64,000 nucleotides of DNA from Duganella sp. CF458 (GCF_900113115.1 NZ_FOOF01000016.1:1-64000), one strand, 5' to 3'; counted from the first letter of the stretch, positions 16,701 through 25,224 are shown. Made by a program: numbers and translations. The notes: generated from the sequence alone by a model not told the origin.

Positions 16701-17800
16701 ACACGGTAAGGGTCCTTATCGTCGAAGACGATATCGTCGACCGTATTGCGTGCCGCCGCGCCTTTGCGCAAGCGCCTGGTTTCAGCTGCGAACTGCTGGA
16801 GGCGGAAAGCGGGCAGGAAGGCCTGGATATCGCCTTGCGCGAAAAGCCCGACTGCATCCTGCTCGACTATCACTTGCCCGACCTGACCGGCCTTGAATTC
16901 CTGGCTCGGCTTGCGGCCGACCGCGGCGAACCCCAACCCAACATCCCGGTGATGATGCTGACCGGCGCCGACAGCGCCACCGTGGCGGCGGAAGCGATGC
17001 GCCGGGGCGCGCGCGACTACCTGGTGAAGGACAGCGATGGCCGCTACCTCGATTTCCTGGCCGGTGCTATCGACCGCCTGCTGCGCGAGCAGCGCCTGAT
17101 CGACGAAAAGCTGCAGGCGGAACGCGTACTGCGCCAGTCCCAGAAAGAGCTGCGCGAACTGGCCGCCTATCAGGAAAAGCTGAAAGAACATGAGCGCACC
17201 CGCATTGCGCAGGAAATCCATGACGAGCTGGGCGGCCTGCTGACTGGCATCAAGGCCTATATTTCCGTCGCCATCGAACGTGCCGGCGAACAGTCCGACC
17301 CGCTGCTGAAGGATGCTGCCAAGCTGGCGCAGGATGCGATTGAAACGGTGCGCCGCGTGATCACCGATTTGCGCCCAAGTGTACTGGACCAATTGGGCAT
17401 CTGGCCCGCGCTGGAATGGTATGCCGAGCAGGTGGGGCAGCGCAGCGGACTGCAATGCAGCTGCAACATCACTCCCGAGGCACAGGCGCTGGAGCTGGAC
17501 GCGGAACGCAGCACCATGCTGTTCCGCGTGGCGCAGGAGGCGCTGACCAATGTGGTGCGCCATGCGGAAGCGAGCGAAGCGCGCGTCATCGTGGATACCG
17601 ACGGCGAGAACGTGGTGCTGCGCGTGGAAGACAATGGCAAGGGGATCGAGAGCGCCGGCCTGTCCGACCGCGAATCCTGGGGCCTCTTCGGCATGCACGA
17701 ACGTACGCGCCGCTTTGCCGGCGAACTGATTATCAGCGGTAAGGCCGGGCAGGGCACCACCTTGCAACTGCGCCTGCCTTTGGAGGACAAGAATGGGTGA
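16697..17800 (+). CDS. receiver-HisKA_3 hybrid histidine kinase (NarX/DegS-type core)
   Basis: 367 residues. An N-terminal receiver (about 1-125) has VEDDIVD, phospho-Asp57 in ILLDYHLPDLTG, VMMLTGADS and LVKDSDG. A coiled coil of about 40 residues leads to a HisKA_3 dimerisation domain with His175 in RIAQEIHDELGGLLTGIK, and a HATPase with QEALTNVVRHAEAS, VEDNGKGIES and SWGLFGMHERTRRFAG. A receiver placed before a HisKA_3 core suggests that kinase activity is controlled by phosphorylation from the upstream kinase. It overlaps the next gene, a NarL-type regulator, by 8 nt, its probable phosphorylation target. Confidence 0.85.
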   Translation: MNTVRVLIVEDDIVDRIACRRAFAQAPGFSCELLEAESGQEGLDIALREKPDCILLDYHLPDLTGLEFLARLAADRGEPQPNIPVMMLTGADSATVAAEAMRRGARDYLVKDSDGRYLDFLAGAIDRLLREQRLIDEKLQAERVLRQSQKELRELAAYQEKLKEHERTRIAQEIHDELGGLLTGIKAYISVAIERAGEQSDPLLKDAAKLAQDAIETVRRVITDLRPSVLDQLGIWPALEWYAEQVGQRSGLQCSCNITPEAQALELDAERSTMLFRVAQEALTNVVRHAEASEARVIVDTDGENVVLRVEDNGKGIESAGLSDRESWGLFGMHERTRRFAGELIISGKAGQGTTLQLRLPLEDKNG

Positions 17801-18428
17801 CAAGATCACCGTGTTGCTGGTCGACGACCATGCGATCGCACGCAATGGCGTGCGCCTGATGCTGGGTACCGCGCCCGATATCAGCGTGGAGGGTGAAGCC
17901 GGCAACGCCGTGGAGGCGATGCAGCGCGTGGGCGAACGCAGTTTCGACGTGGCGCTGGTGGACATCAAAATGCCGGGCAAAAATGGCCTGGACCTGCTCA
18001 AAACGCTGCGCAGTGAATGCCCGCGCATGGCTGTACTGGTGCTGAGCACCTATTCGGAAGAGATTTATGCGGTGCGGGCGCTCAAGTCGGGCGCCTCCGG
18101 CTATCTGACCAAGGATGCCCCGACCTCGACCCTGATCGAGGCGGTGCGCAAAGCTGCCTCCGGCGGCAAGCATGTCAGCCCGGCACTGCTTGAAAAACTG
18201 GCAACCTTGGTTGGCGGCGGCCCTAGTGGCGACCACGAGGAGCTCTCCAACCGTGAACTGGAAGTTTTCAAGCTGATCGCCCAGGGCGAGTCACTGGTGC
18301 GAATAGGGGAAAAGCTACATCTCAGCCCTAATACCGTGACAACCTATCGCAGCCGCATCCTCGAGAAAATGGGCATGTCCAGCAATGCTGAACTGACCCG
18401 CTACGCCCTCGAGCACGGGCTGATCTGA
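17793..18428 (+). CDS. NarL/FixJ-family response regulator
   Basis: 211 residues: receiver with VDDHAIARNG, phospho-Asp57 in ALVDIKMPGKNG, VLSTYSEE and LTKDAP, a linker, then a LuxR-type helix-turn-helix (SNRELEVFKLIAQGESLVRIGEKLHLSPNTV, quoted here by its SNRELEVFKLIAQGES and LSPNTVTTYRSRI parts). It overlaps the receiver-kinase gene by 8 nt, so it is almost certainly that kinase's output. Its DNA target is unknown; its own operon and the downstream fnr gene, 101 nt away, are candidates. Confidence 0.87.
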   Translation: MGDKITVLLVDDHAIARNGVRLMLGTAPDISVEGEAGNAVEAMQRVGERSFDVALVDIKMPGKNGLDLLKTLRSECPRMAVLVLSTYSEEIYAVRALKSGASGYLTKDAPTSTLIEAVRKAASGGKHVSPALLEKLATLVGGGPSGDHEELSNRELEVFKLIAQGESLVRIGEKLHLSPNTVTTYRSRILEKMGMSSNAELTRYALEHGLI

Positions 18429-18529
18429 CCTTCTGTAGGGGAACCACTACAGCAACTACACAGAAAGCTTGATACCGGGAAATGAAGCCGGGCGCGATAC
18501 TGCTTACATCGAAAACAAGGAGCAGCATC

Positions 18530-19303
18530 ATGAGCCCGGTCATCCAAATCACCCCTGCAAACGCCACCAAATCCTGCGCACCCGTCGCAGCGAAATGCTC
18601 GCTGTGCAGCTTCAACCGCCTGTGCCTGCCGCAGGGCCTGGCCGACGAAGATGTTGCCCGCCTTGACCAGATCATTTCGCGCCGCCGCCGCGTGAACCGC
18701 GACGAACCGCTGTACAAGACCGGCGACAGCTTCCATAGCCTGTATGCGGTGCGCTTCGGCCACTTCAAGACCGTGCAGGTGAACCAGCGCGGCGAGCAGA
18801 CCATCGGCGGCTTCCACATGGCCGGGGACCTGCTGGGCATGGAAGCGATCGGCAACGGCCAGCATTCCTGCAATGCGGTGGCGCTGGAAGACAGCGAAGT
18901 CTGTGAGATTCCGTTCAATCGCCTGCAAGAGCTGGTGATGCAGATCCCTGGCCTGTTGCAACAGTTCCACCGCACCATGAGCCGCGAAATCCAGCGCGAA
19001 CAGTCAGTGATGCTGTTCCTGAGCCATATGCGCGCCGAGCAGCGCCTGGCCATGTTCCTGCTGAACCTCGCCGGCCGTTACGCCCAGCGCGGCTATTCTT
19101 CAACCAGCTTCCAGCTGCGCATGTCGCGTGAAGATATCGGCGGCTACCTGGGCCTGACCGTGGAAAGCGTCAGCCGCCAGCTGGCGCGCCTGCGCCAGGA
19201 TGGTTCGATCGTGCTGCAAAACCGCGACCTGCGCATTACCGACCGCGCCAAGCTGGAAAACATGTCGTCCGGCGGGATGGCGCAAGAACTGGCAGTTGCC
19301 TGA
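18530..19303 (+). CDS. fnr: FNR-type oxygen-responsive Crp/Fnr regulator
   Basis: From ATG 18530 (AAGGAG 7-8 nt upstream; an in-frame ATG at 18482 lacks such a site) the product has 257 residues. The N-terminal cysteines C23-x2-C26-x5-C32 together with C114 reproduce the [4Fe-4S] ligands of E. coli FNR (20, 23, 29, 122). A cyclic-nucleotide-type beta barrel, a dimer helix and a helix-turn-helix with TVESVSRQLARLR follow; the E--SR pattern is the FNR recognition helix for TTGAT half-sites. It is thus expected to dimerise and act under low oxygen. It closes the oxygen-sensor operon; a hairpin terminator follows. Confidence 0.9.
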   Translation: MSPVIQITPANATKSCAPVAAKCSLCSFNRLCLPQGLADEDVARLDQIISRRRRVNRDEPLYKTGDSFHSLYAVRFGHFKTVQVNQRGEQTIGGFHMAGDLLGMEAIGNGQHSCNAVALEDSEVCEIPFNRLQELVMQIPGLLQQFHRTMSREIQREQSVMLFLSHMRAEQRLAMFLLNLAGRYAQRGYSSTSFQLRMSREDIGGYLGLTVESVSRQLARLRQDGSIVLQNRDLRITDRAKLENMSSGGMAQELAVA

Positions 19304-19339
19304 CCCGCGAACCGGTTTTATCACCTGTAGGGGGTGTAT

Positions 19340-19365
19340 GGGGCAGCTCTTGCTGCCCCTTTTTT
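19340..19365 (+). terminator. rho-independent terminator after fnr
   Basis: GGGGCAGC (19340-19347), loop TCTT, GCTGCCCC (19352-19359), then six T residues. The T run touches the stop codon of the convergent gene ending at 19364. Confidence 0.85.
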
Positions 19366-19735
19366 ATTGCGCGAAGACCTCTTTGGCGGCCATCAGTCCG
19401 TTGAGGGCTGCGGGAAAGCCGGCGTAGACCGCCATTTGCATGATGGTCTCGACGATTTCCTCCTGGGTGACGCCGACGTTGAGGGCGGCGTGGATGTGAA
19501 CCTTGAGCTGAGGCGTCGCATTGCCCATGGCGGTCAGCGCGGCCACCACGGCGATTTCGCGCGACTTCAGGTCGAGGCCGGGGCGCGAGTAGATGTCGCC
19601 AAATGGGAATTCGATCAGGTAGCGCGCAAAGTCGGGCGCTATGTCTTCCAGGCTCTGGATCACCCGGTCGCCAGCCCGGCCGTCGACTTCACGCAGTTTT
19701 GCGAGCCCGCGCTCGTAGCGGTTTTCTGTGTTCAT
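19364..19735 (-). CDS. carboxymuconolactone decarboxylase-family protein (AhpD-like fold)
   Basis: 123 residues from ATG 19735, which has GGAGG eight bases upstream; an ATG two codons earlier is too close to it. The sequence shows the all-helical CMD fold: YERGLAKLREVDG, PDFARYLIEFPFGDIYSRPGLD, SREIAVVAALTAMG, LKVHIHAALNVGVTQEEIVETIMQ and AVYAGFPAALNGL. The CxxC of AhpD is absent, so it is closer to the PcaC or unknown-function CMD groups than to peroxiredoxin partners. Its 5' end overlaps the MerR regulator gene by 47 nt, so the two are co-transcribed and the regulator probably controls it. Confidence 0.8.
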   Translation of the reverse strand: MNTENRYERGLAKLREVDGRAGDRVIQSLEDIAPDFARYLIEFPFGDIYSRPGLDLKSREIAVVAALTAMGNATPQLKVHIHAALNVGVTQEEIVETIMQMAVYAGFPAALNGLMAAKEVFAQ

Positions 19736-20138
19736 TGGCATATCCTCCATCGGTGGTTGGATTCGACGCCAGGGACTGCTCCAGGGAGCGGTAATGCTCG
19801 ATCTTTGCCTGCAAGGATGCGGCCGATTGCCGCATTGCCTCGATTTCGGCGAGGACGTCTTGCATATGCTGTTCCAACATCTGGCGCCGCTCCGGCACCG
19901 TCGAGTCCCCAGCGCCGCGAAGTTTTGCGAACGATTGCATTTTGCCGATTGGCATATGGGTCGTTCGCAAACGCAGCAGGAATTCGATCCACGCAAGGTC
20001 CGATGCCGCGTAACGCCGCTGGCCGCCCGCTGCACGATTGAGCGGGGCAATCAGCCCGATGCGCTCGTAATAGCGGAGGGTGTGGGCCGTGAGGCCGGTG
20101 CGTTTCGCGACTTCGTCGATGCTCAGGTGCGATTCCAT
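19689..20138 (-). CDS. MerR-family transcriptional regulator
   Basis: 149 residues. The N terminus is a MerR winged helix-turn-helix: LSIDEVAKRTGLTAHTLRYYERIGLI, cited by its parts VAKRTGLTAHTLRYYE and GGQRRYAASDLAWIEF, followed by LRTTHMPIGKMQSFAKL and a dimerising coiled coil. No cysteines occur in the C-terminal part, so metal sensing is unlikely; it resembles the AdhR/YyaN class that responds to aldehydes or other small electrophiles. It lies upstream of and overlaps the CMD-family gene in one unit. Confidence 0.82.
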   Translation of the reverse strand: MESHLSIDEVAKRTGLTAHTLRYYERIGLIAPLNRAAGGQRRYAASDLAWIEFLLRLRTTHMPIGKMQSFAKLRGAGDSTVPERRQMLEQHMQDVLAEIEAMRQSAASLQAKIEHYRSLEQSLASNPTTDGGYANEHRKPLRARARKTA

Positions 20139-20192
20139 GGGGTGATCGTAGAACTTCGAGCGCGCTCTAAGTCAAGCACTTAAATGAAGCAT

Positions 20193-20657
20193 TTAAAGGA
20201 AACGGTCCAGGATTTTCTTACTGTGCTTATCCAGCGAGAACTGGTCTCGGATCAGGAAATGGATGCCGTGGCTGTCCGACACCAGCAGCGATACGCTGCC
20301 AATGCGGCGGATATCTTCTTCGCCGCGCAGCACGAAGCTGGTTTCACCGCGGTCGGTATCGACAGTCCACGTGGACGGGCAGGCATAGCTGCCCACTTCT
20401 ACAATCCGTTTAATCTCCGGCATGAACTCGCGGCCGGCCAGTTCTTCGCGCACGATGTCGGCCAGTTCCGGCGACAAGTCGGAAATGTGGTCGAGCCAGG
20501 CCACTTCCTTGCCATCGGTGTTCACCAGCGACAGGCCTTCTTCCGGCGCCTGGATGGGAAATGCACGCACCGGCGACACGCCTTCATGCAACACGCCGTT
20601 GGCGTCGATCAGGTTCAGCTTACCGAAGCTGTCCCGGCTCAAAGTAAAATTAATCAT
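20193..20657 (-). CDS. cyanophycin metabolism-associated DUF1854 protein
   Basis: 154 residues from ATG 20657 (MINFTLSRDS), which overlaps the stop of the upstream ABC gene by 8 nt; a start at 20681 would add eight residues. The sequence carries the DUF1854 pattern: VRAFPIQAPEEGLSLV, GKEVAWLDHISDL, EFMPEIKRI, WTVDTDRGETSFVLRGEEDIRRIG. There is no signal peptide or span. DUF1854 genes occur beside cyanophycin synthetases and this ABC transporter type in betaproteobacteria, so a role in cyanophycin turnover or export control is inferred, but no activity is known. Confidence 0.8.
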   Translation of the reverse strand: MINFTLSRDSFGKLNLIDANGVLHEGVSPVRAFPIQAPEEGLSLVNTDGKEVAWLDHISDLSPELADIVREELAGREFMPEIKRIVEVGSYACPSTWTVDTDRGETSFVLRGEEDIRRIGSVSLLVSDSHGIHFLIRDQFSLDKHSKKILDRFL

Positions 20658-22929
20658 CTTCACGGCTCTTTGCCTTGTCATCCATGTCGGTATCGACGTT
20701 ACGTGCCTGCGCCTGGTAGAGGCGGTAGTAGGCGCCTTCCTTGGCCATCAGCTCTTCATGCGGGCCTTCCTCGACCACCTTGCCGCGGTCCATCACCACC
20801 AGGCGATTCGCGCGCTGCAGCGTCGACAGGCGGTGGGCGATCGCGATCGTCGTGCGGCCGGCAACCAGGTTGTCCAGCGCCTTCTGGATTTCTTTCTCGG
20901 TTTCCGAGTCGACCGATGCCGTCGCTTCGTCCAGGATCAGGATGCGCGGGTCGATCAGCAGGGCGCGCGCAATCGAAATACGCTGGCGCTCGCCGCCCGA
21001 CAGGCCCTGGCCGCGTTCACCGACCATCGAATCGTAGCCTTGCGGCAGGCGCAGGATGAAGTCGTGGGCGTGCGCGGCGCGCGCAGCCTTCATGATCTCT
21101 TCGCGGGTCGCTTCCGGCTTGCCGTAGGCGATGTTCTCGGCAATGGTGCCGAAGAACAGGAACGGCTCCTGCAGCACCAGGCCGATATTGCGGCGGTAGT
21201 CCGACACCGCGTAGTTGCGGATGTCCACGCCATCCAGCAGGATCGCGCCTTCCGCCACATCGTAGAAGCGGCAGATCAGGTTGACCAGGGTCGATTTGCC
21301 GGAACCGGAATGGCCCACCAAACCAATCATTTCGCCGGCCTTGATCTCCAGGTTGACGCCGCGGTTGACGGCGCGGTTGCCGTAGCGGAAGCCGACTTCA
21401 CGCAGGGTGATGTCGCCGCGGACCTTCTCGACCTTCACGGGCTGCACCGGCTCGGGCACGCTCGATACGTGGTCCAGGATGTCGAAGATGCGCTTGGCTG
21501 CGGAGGCGGATTTCTGCGTCACCGACACGATGCGGCTCATCGAATCGAGCTTGCCGTAGAAGCGGTTGGCGTACAGGACGAACGAGCTCAGTACACCGAC
21601 GGTGATGTTGTGCTTGGAGATCATCCAGATGCCGAATACGTAGATCACCAGGATGCCCAGTTCGGTCAGGAAGGAGACGGTCGGCGAGAACAGCGACCAT
21701 ACCTTGTTCAGCTTGTCGTTGACAGCCAGGTTGTGCCTGTTGGCGGTGCGGAAGCGGGTGGCTTCGCGGGTTTCCTGCGCAAAGGCTTTCACCACGCGGA
21801 TGCCGGGAATCGTATCGGCCAGCACGTTGGTCACTTCGCCCCATACGCGGTCGATCTTCTCGAAGCCGGTGCGCAGCTTGTCGCGCACCAGGTGGATCAT
21901 CCAGGCGATGAACGGCAGCGGCAGCAGCGTCGCAATGGCTAGCCATGGATCGATCGTAAACAGGATCAGGCCGGTCATGATGATCATCAGGACGTCGGAG
22001 GCAAAATCCAGCAGGTGCAGGGACAGGAAGACGCAGATGCGGTCCGACTCGGAGCCGATACGCGACATCAGGTCGCCGGTACGCTTGCCGCCGAAGTACT
22101 CGAGCGACATGCGCAGCAGGTGTTCATACGTGGTGGTGCGCAGGTCGGCGCCGATGCGCTCGGAGACCAGCGCCAGCACATACGTCTTGGCCCAGCCAAA
22201 GATCCAGGCCAGTACGGCGGCGCCGGTCAGTGCGGCCATGTACTGCACCACCAGCATGTGTTCCACCGGCTTGCCGTTCTGGTAAGGGATCAGCACATTA
22301 TCCGTCAGCGGCATGATGATGTACGGCGGGATCAGGTGCGCCCCGGTGGACAGCAGCATCATCCCGAAGCCCAATGCCAGCTGCCATTGGTATGGCCGTG
22401 CAAAGCGCCACAGGCGGAATAGGGTCCAGGTGGAGGGGGGCGTGTGGACCACCTTGGTGCACACCGGGCATTCCTCCTGGTCTGCTTCCAGCGGCGCCTT
22501 GCAGGTAGGGCAGGAATTTTGTTCAATATGCTGCAGCGGCTTGCCGTGCACGTGCGCTTCCAGCAAGCGCGGGAAGGTTTCGGACAGGCGCAACGCCAGC
22601 AGGTTCTGGCCCAGGGTGAAGCGCCACGCGCACAGGCGCTGCGTGTCGTCGACCAGCTCCAGGTGGCCCACGCCGGCGTGGTCGTGCAGTTTTAGCGACA
22701 TGCCAGGACGATAAGTCCAATCCCGCCATACCGTTTCACCGGGCGCGCGTGCCATAATGCGGCGCTCCGTAAGGAGCACCAGGCCTTTGTTGAAGTGAAG
22801 CTTGGAGTCCAGGTCAACCTCCAGCGCGCTGAGTACGTTTTCTTCCGGTGCGAGCGCTGGCAACTCTGTGCGCCACCTGTCGGGAAGTTCTGTCAGGCTG
22901 AGCTCAGAGGAAAGTTGGTTTGTTATCAT
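20650..22929 (-). CDS. cyanophycin-associated ABC transporter (fused TMD-NBD) with zinc-ribbon-like insert
   Basis: A 759-residue half-transporter. The first 190 residues are unusual: a beta-rich PH-like stretch (LVLLTERRIMARAPGETVWRD) and a C-x2-C...C-x2-C knuckle (CPTCKAPLEADQEECPVC). Six membrane helices follow, then the nucleotide-binding domain with Walker A GHSGSGKST, signature LSGGERQR, Walker B ILILDEATASVD and the switch His in AIAHRLST. The exporter-type fold implies export or lipid-flipping; the substrate is unknown. It is divergent from the two cyanophycin synthetase genes (105-nt gap) and coupled to DUF1854, which together mark the known cyanophycin-associated set. Confidence 0.87.
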   Translation of the reverse strand: MITNQLSSELSLTELPDRWRTELPALAPEENVLSALEVDLDSKLHFNKGLVLLTERRIMARAPGETVWRDWTYRPGMSLKLHDHAGVGHLELVDDTQRLCAWRFTLGQNLLALRLSETFPRLLEAHVHGKPLQHIEQNSCPTCKAPLEADQEECPVCTKVVHTPPSTWTLFRLWRFARPYQWQLALGFGMMLLSTGAHLIPPYIIMPLTDNVLIPYQNGKPVEHMLVVQYMAALTGAAVLAWIFGWAKTYVLALVSERIGADLRTTTYEHLLRMSLEYFGGKRTGDLMSRIGSESDRICVFLSLHLLDFASDVLMIIMTGLILFTIDPWLAIATLLPLPFIAWMIHLVRDKLRTGFEKIDRVWGEVTNVLADTIPGIRVVKAFAQETREATRFRTANRHNLAVNDKLNKVWSLFSPTVSFLTELGILVIYVFGIWMISKHNITVGVLSSFVLYANRFYGKLDSMSRIVSVTQKSASAAKRIFDILDHVSSVPEPVQPVKVEKVRGDITLREVGFRYGNRAVNRGVNLEIKAGEMIGLVGHSGSGKSTLVNLICRFYDVAEGAILLDGVDIRNYAVSDYRRNIGLVLQEPFLFFGTIAENIAYGKPEATREEIMKAARAAHAHDFILRLPQGYDSMVGERGQGLSGGERQRISIARALLIDPRILILDEATASVDSETEKEIQKALDNLVAGRTTIAIAHRLSTLQRANRLVVMDRGKVVEEGPHEELMAKEGAYYRLYQAQARNVDTDMDDKAKSREDD

Positions 22930-22952
22930 TGTGGATCAGACTCCGGCACTCT

Positions 22953-22966
22953 TTGCCAAGTGGCAA
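22953..22966. promoter_or_regulatory. 14-bp palindrome between divergent cyanophycin genes
   Basis: TTGCCAAGTGGCAA is a perfect palindrome in the 105-bp region shared by the ABC transporter (start 22929) and the CphA2-like gene (start 23035). Its place, 24 nt before the ABC start, suits an operator. No regulator gene for it was identified here. Confidence 0.35.
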
Positions 22967-23034
22967 GAATTGCGAAACAGTGGGAAAATAGAAGGACGGG
23001 CGGAGTATACCGCAAGAGGTACAAGAGCTAAAAC

Positions 23035-25212
23035 ATGACAAAAAAGAAAGACATTGAGTTTCTCCGTGTAACACACCTGCGCGGACCGAACATCTGGACC
23101 TATCGCCCGGTGATCGAGGCCTGGCTGGATATCGGCGAGCTTGAAAACTACCCCTCGAACAAACTCCCCGGTTTTTATGAGCGCTTGATCGCCTTCCTGC
23201 CAGGCCTGGTCGAGCATCGCTGCGGCGTCGGTGAGCGCGGCGGCTTCCTGGAGCGGCTGCGCGACGGCACGTACGCCGGCCATATCCTGGAACACGTGGT
23301 GCTGGAATTGCAGAACCTGGCCGGCATGCGCACCGGTTTTGGCAAGACGCGCCAGACCGCTGAAGGCAGCGGCATTTACAAAATGGCATTCCGCACCCGT
23401 CAGGAACAGGTTGGCCGCGCCGCACTGGTCGCCGGCAAGGACCTGCTGATGGCTGCCATCGACGACAAGCCATACGACCTGGCCGCCACCGTTGAAAAAC
23501 TGACCTCGATGGTCGAATCGCTGTGCTTGGGGCCATCGACCGGCTCCATCGTGGATGCGGCGACCGACCGCAAGATCCCGCATATCCGCCTGACCGACGG
23601 CAACCTGGTGCAACTGGGCCACGGCTCGCGCCAGCGCCGCATCTGGACCGCGGAAACCGACAACACCTCCGCCATCGCCGAAGGCATTGCCTCCGACAAG
23701 GACATGACCAAGGACTTGCTGAAGTCCGTTGGCGTGCCGGTACCGGAAGGCACCCTGGTCAAAAGCGCCGACGAAGCGTGGGAAGAAGCGCAGGACATCG
23801 GCCTGCCGGTGGCAGTCAAGCCATACGACGGTAACCATGGGCGCGGCGTGTCGCTGAACCTGATGACCGAAGCCGACGTGCGCGCAGCCTACGATATCGC
23901 CGTGGCGCGCGGCGGCAGCAAGAGCGTGATTGTCGAGAAATTCATCGTCGGTAATGAACACCGACTCTTGGTGGTCGGCCGCCGCATGGTTGCCGCCTCC
24001 ATGGGCGAATCGCTGTGGGTGACCGGCGACGGCAAATCCTCGGTGCAGGAACTGGTGGATAGCCAGATCAACACCGATCCGCGCCGCGGCACGACCGAAG
24101 AATTCCCGCTGAATATCGTCGAGCCGAAGAAGTCGGAGGAAGTGCTGCTGGACTTGAAACGCCAGGGCCTGACACCGGATTCCGTGGTGGAAGCAGGCCG
24201 CAAGGTCCTGATCCAGGTCAACGGCAACGTGGCCAACGACGTGACCGACCTGGTGCACCCTGCCGTTGCCGAAATGGCAGCGCTGGCGGCACGCACCATC
24301 GGCCTGGACATCGCCGGCATCGACCTGGTTGCCGCCGACATTTCCAAACCGCTGGAAGAGCAGGGCGGCGCGATCATCGAAGTGAACGCGAGCCCCGGCT
24401 TGCTGGCCCACCTGAAACCGGCCGCCGGCGGTGTCGCGCGTCCGGTTGGCCATGCGATCGCGGATCAACTGTTCGCTGAAGAAGACGATGGCCGCATCCC
24501 GATCGTGGGCGTGGCCGGCAGCCGCCAGAACGCATTGATCGCACGCCTGATCGGCTGGTTGCTGCAAATGAGCGGCCGCTACGTCGGTACCGCGACCGAA
24601 CAGGGCGTGTACCTGAACGGCCGCAACGTGGCGCGCGGTCCGCTGAGCGAATGGGAATCGGGCGAGCGCCTGCTGCTGAACAAGAACGTGGAAGCGGCGG
24701 TGTTTGCCAACGCCGGCCGCATGATCCTGAGCGAAGGCTTCTCCTACGATAAGTGCATGGTGGGCGTGGTGACCGACGCCGCCGGCCATGAAGAGCTGGG
24801 CGAGTTCTACATCAACACGCCGGAGCAGATGTACGGCGTGCTGCGCACCCAGGTTGACGTGGTGCTGCCGGAAGGCGCAGCGGTGCTGAACGCCTCCGAC
24901 GCGCAAGTGGTCGAGATGGCCGAACTGTGCGACGGCGACGTGATCTTCTACGGCACCGACGAACACGTACCCGCCATTGACTCGCACCGCCAGGACGGCG
25001 GCCGGGCCGTGTTCCTGCGCGATGGCGGTTTCGTCATGGCTGCCGGCCGCGACGAACTGGCAGTGCTGCCGCCGTCGTGCCTGCCGGCCAGCGGGGAAGA
25101 CCGCAAGGAAGCCGTATTGGCCGCGATTGGCGCCGGCTGGGCCATGGGCCTGTCGCCGGACCTGATCGGTGCCGCGCTGCGCACCTTCGAGTGGAATACC
25201 AAGAAAAACTAA
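23035..25212 (+). CDS. cyanophycin synthetase-like protein with degenerate Mur domain (CphA2/CphA-prime type)
   Basis: 725 residues, about 130 shorter than CphA. An N-terminal cyanophycin-specific domain (LRGPNIWTYRPVIEAWLD) is followed by an ATP-grasp domain (DKDMTKDLLKSVGVPVPEG, VAVKPYDGNHGRGVSLNL, IIEVNASPGLLAHLKP). The C-terminal Mur-ligase-like region has lost its P-loop: GVAGSRQNALI near residue 492 replaces the GTNGKTT of the neighbour. CphA2 enzymes with one working ATP site are reported to rebuild cyanophycin from beta-Asp-Arg dipeptides; that is the likely role, by analogy. It precedes canonical cphA by 12 nt. Confidence 0.85.
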   Translation: MTKKKDIEFLRVTHLRGPNIWTYRPVIEAWLDIGELENYPSNKLPGFYERLIAFLPGLVEHRCGVGERGGFLERLRDGTYAGHILEHVVLELQNLAGMRTGFGKTRQTAEGSGIYKMAFRTRQEQVGRAALVAGKDLLMAAIDDKPYDLAATVEKLTSMVESLCLGPSTGSIVDAATDRKIPHIRLTDGNLVQLGHGSRQRRIWTAETDNTSAIAEGIASDKDMTKDLLKSVGVPVPEGTLVKSADEAWEEAQDIGLPVAVKPYDGNHGRGVSLNLMTEADVRAAYDIAVARGGSKSVIVEKFIVGNEHRLLVVGRRMVAASMGESLWVTGDGKSSVQELVDSQINTDPRRGTTEEFPLNIVEPKKSEEVLLDLKRQGLTPDSVVEAGRKVLIQVNGNVANDVTDLVHPAVAEMAALAARTIGLDIAGIDLVAADISKPLEEQGGAIIEVNASPGLLAHLKPAAGGVARPVGHAIADQLFAEEDDGRIPIVGVAGSRQNALIARLIGWLLQMSGRYVGTATEQGVYLNGRNVARGPLSEWESGERLLLNKNVEAAVFANAGRMILSEGFSYDKCMVGVVTDAAGHEELGEFYINTPEQMYGVLRTQVDVVLPEGAAVLNASDAQVVEMAELCDGDVIFYGTDEHVPAIDSHRQDGGRAVFLRDGGFVMAAGRDELAVLPPSCLPASGEDRKEAVLAAIGAGWAMGLSPDLIGAALRTFEWNTKKN

Positions 25213-25224
25213 GGATTACCAGGA

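Noticed and set aside
22936..24987. 683-codon open frame opposite the CphA2-like gene
   Set aside because: Composition is His/Val/Gly/Gln-rich without any domain; it mirrors a strongly supported gene and is a by-product of high GC codon use.
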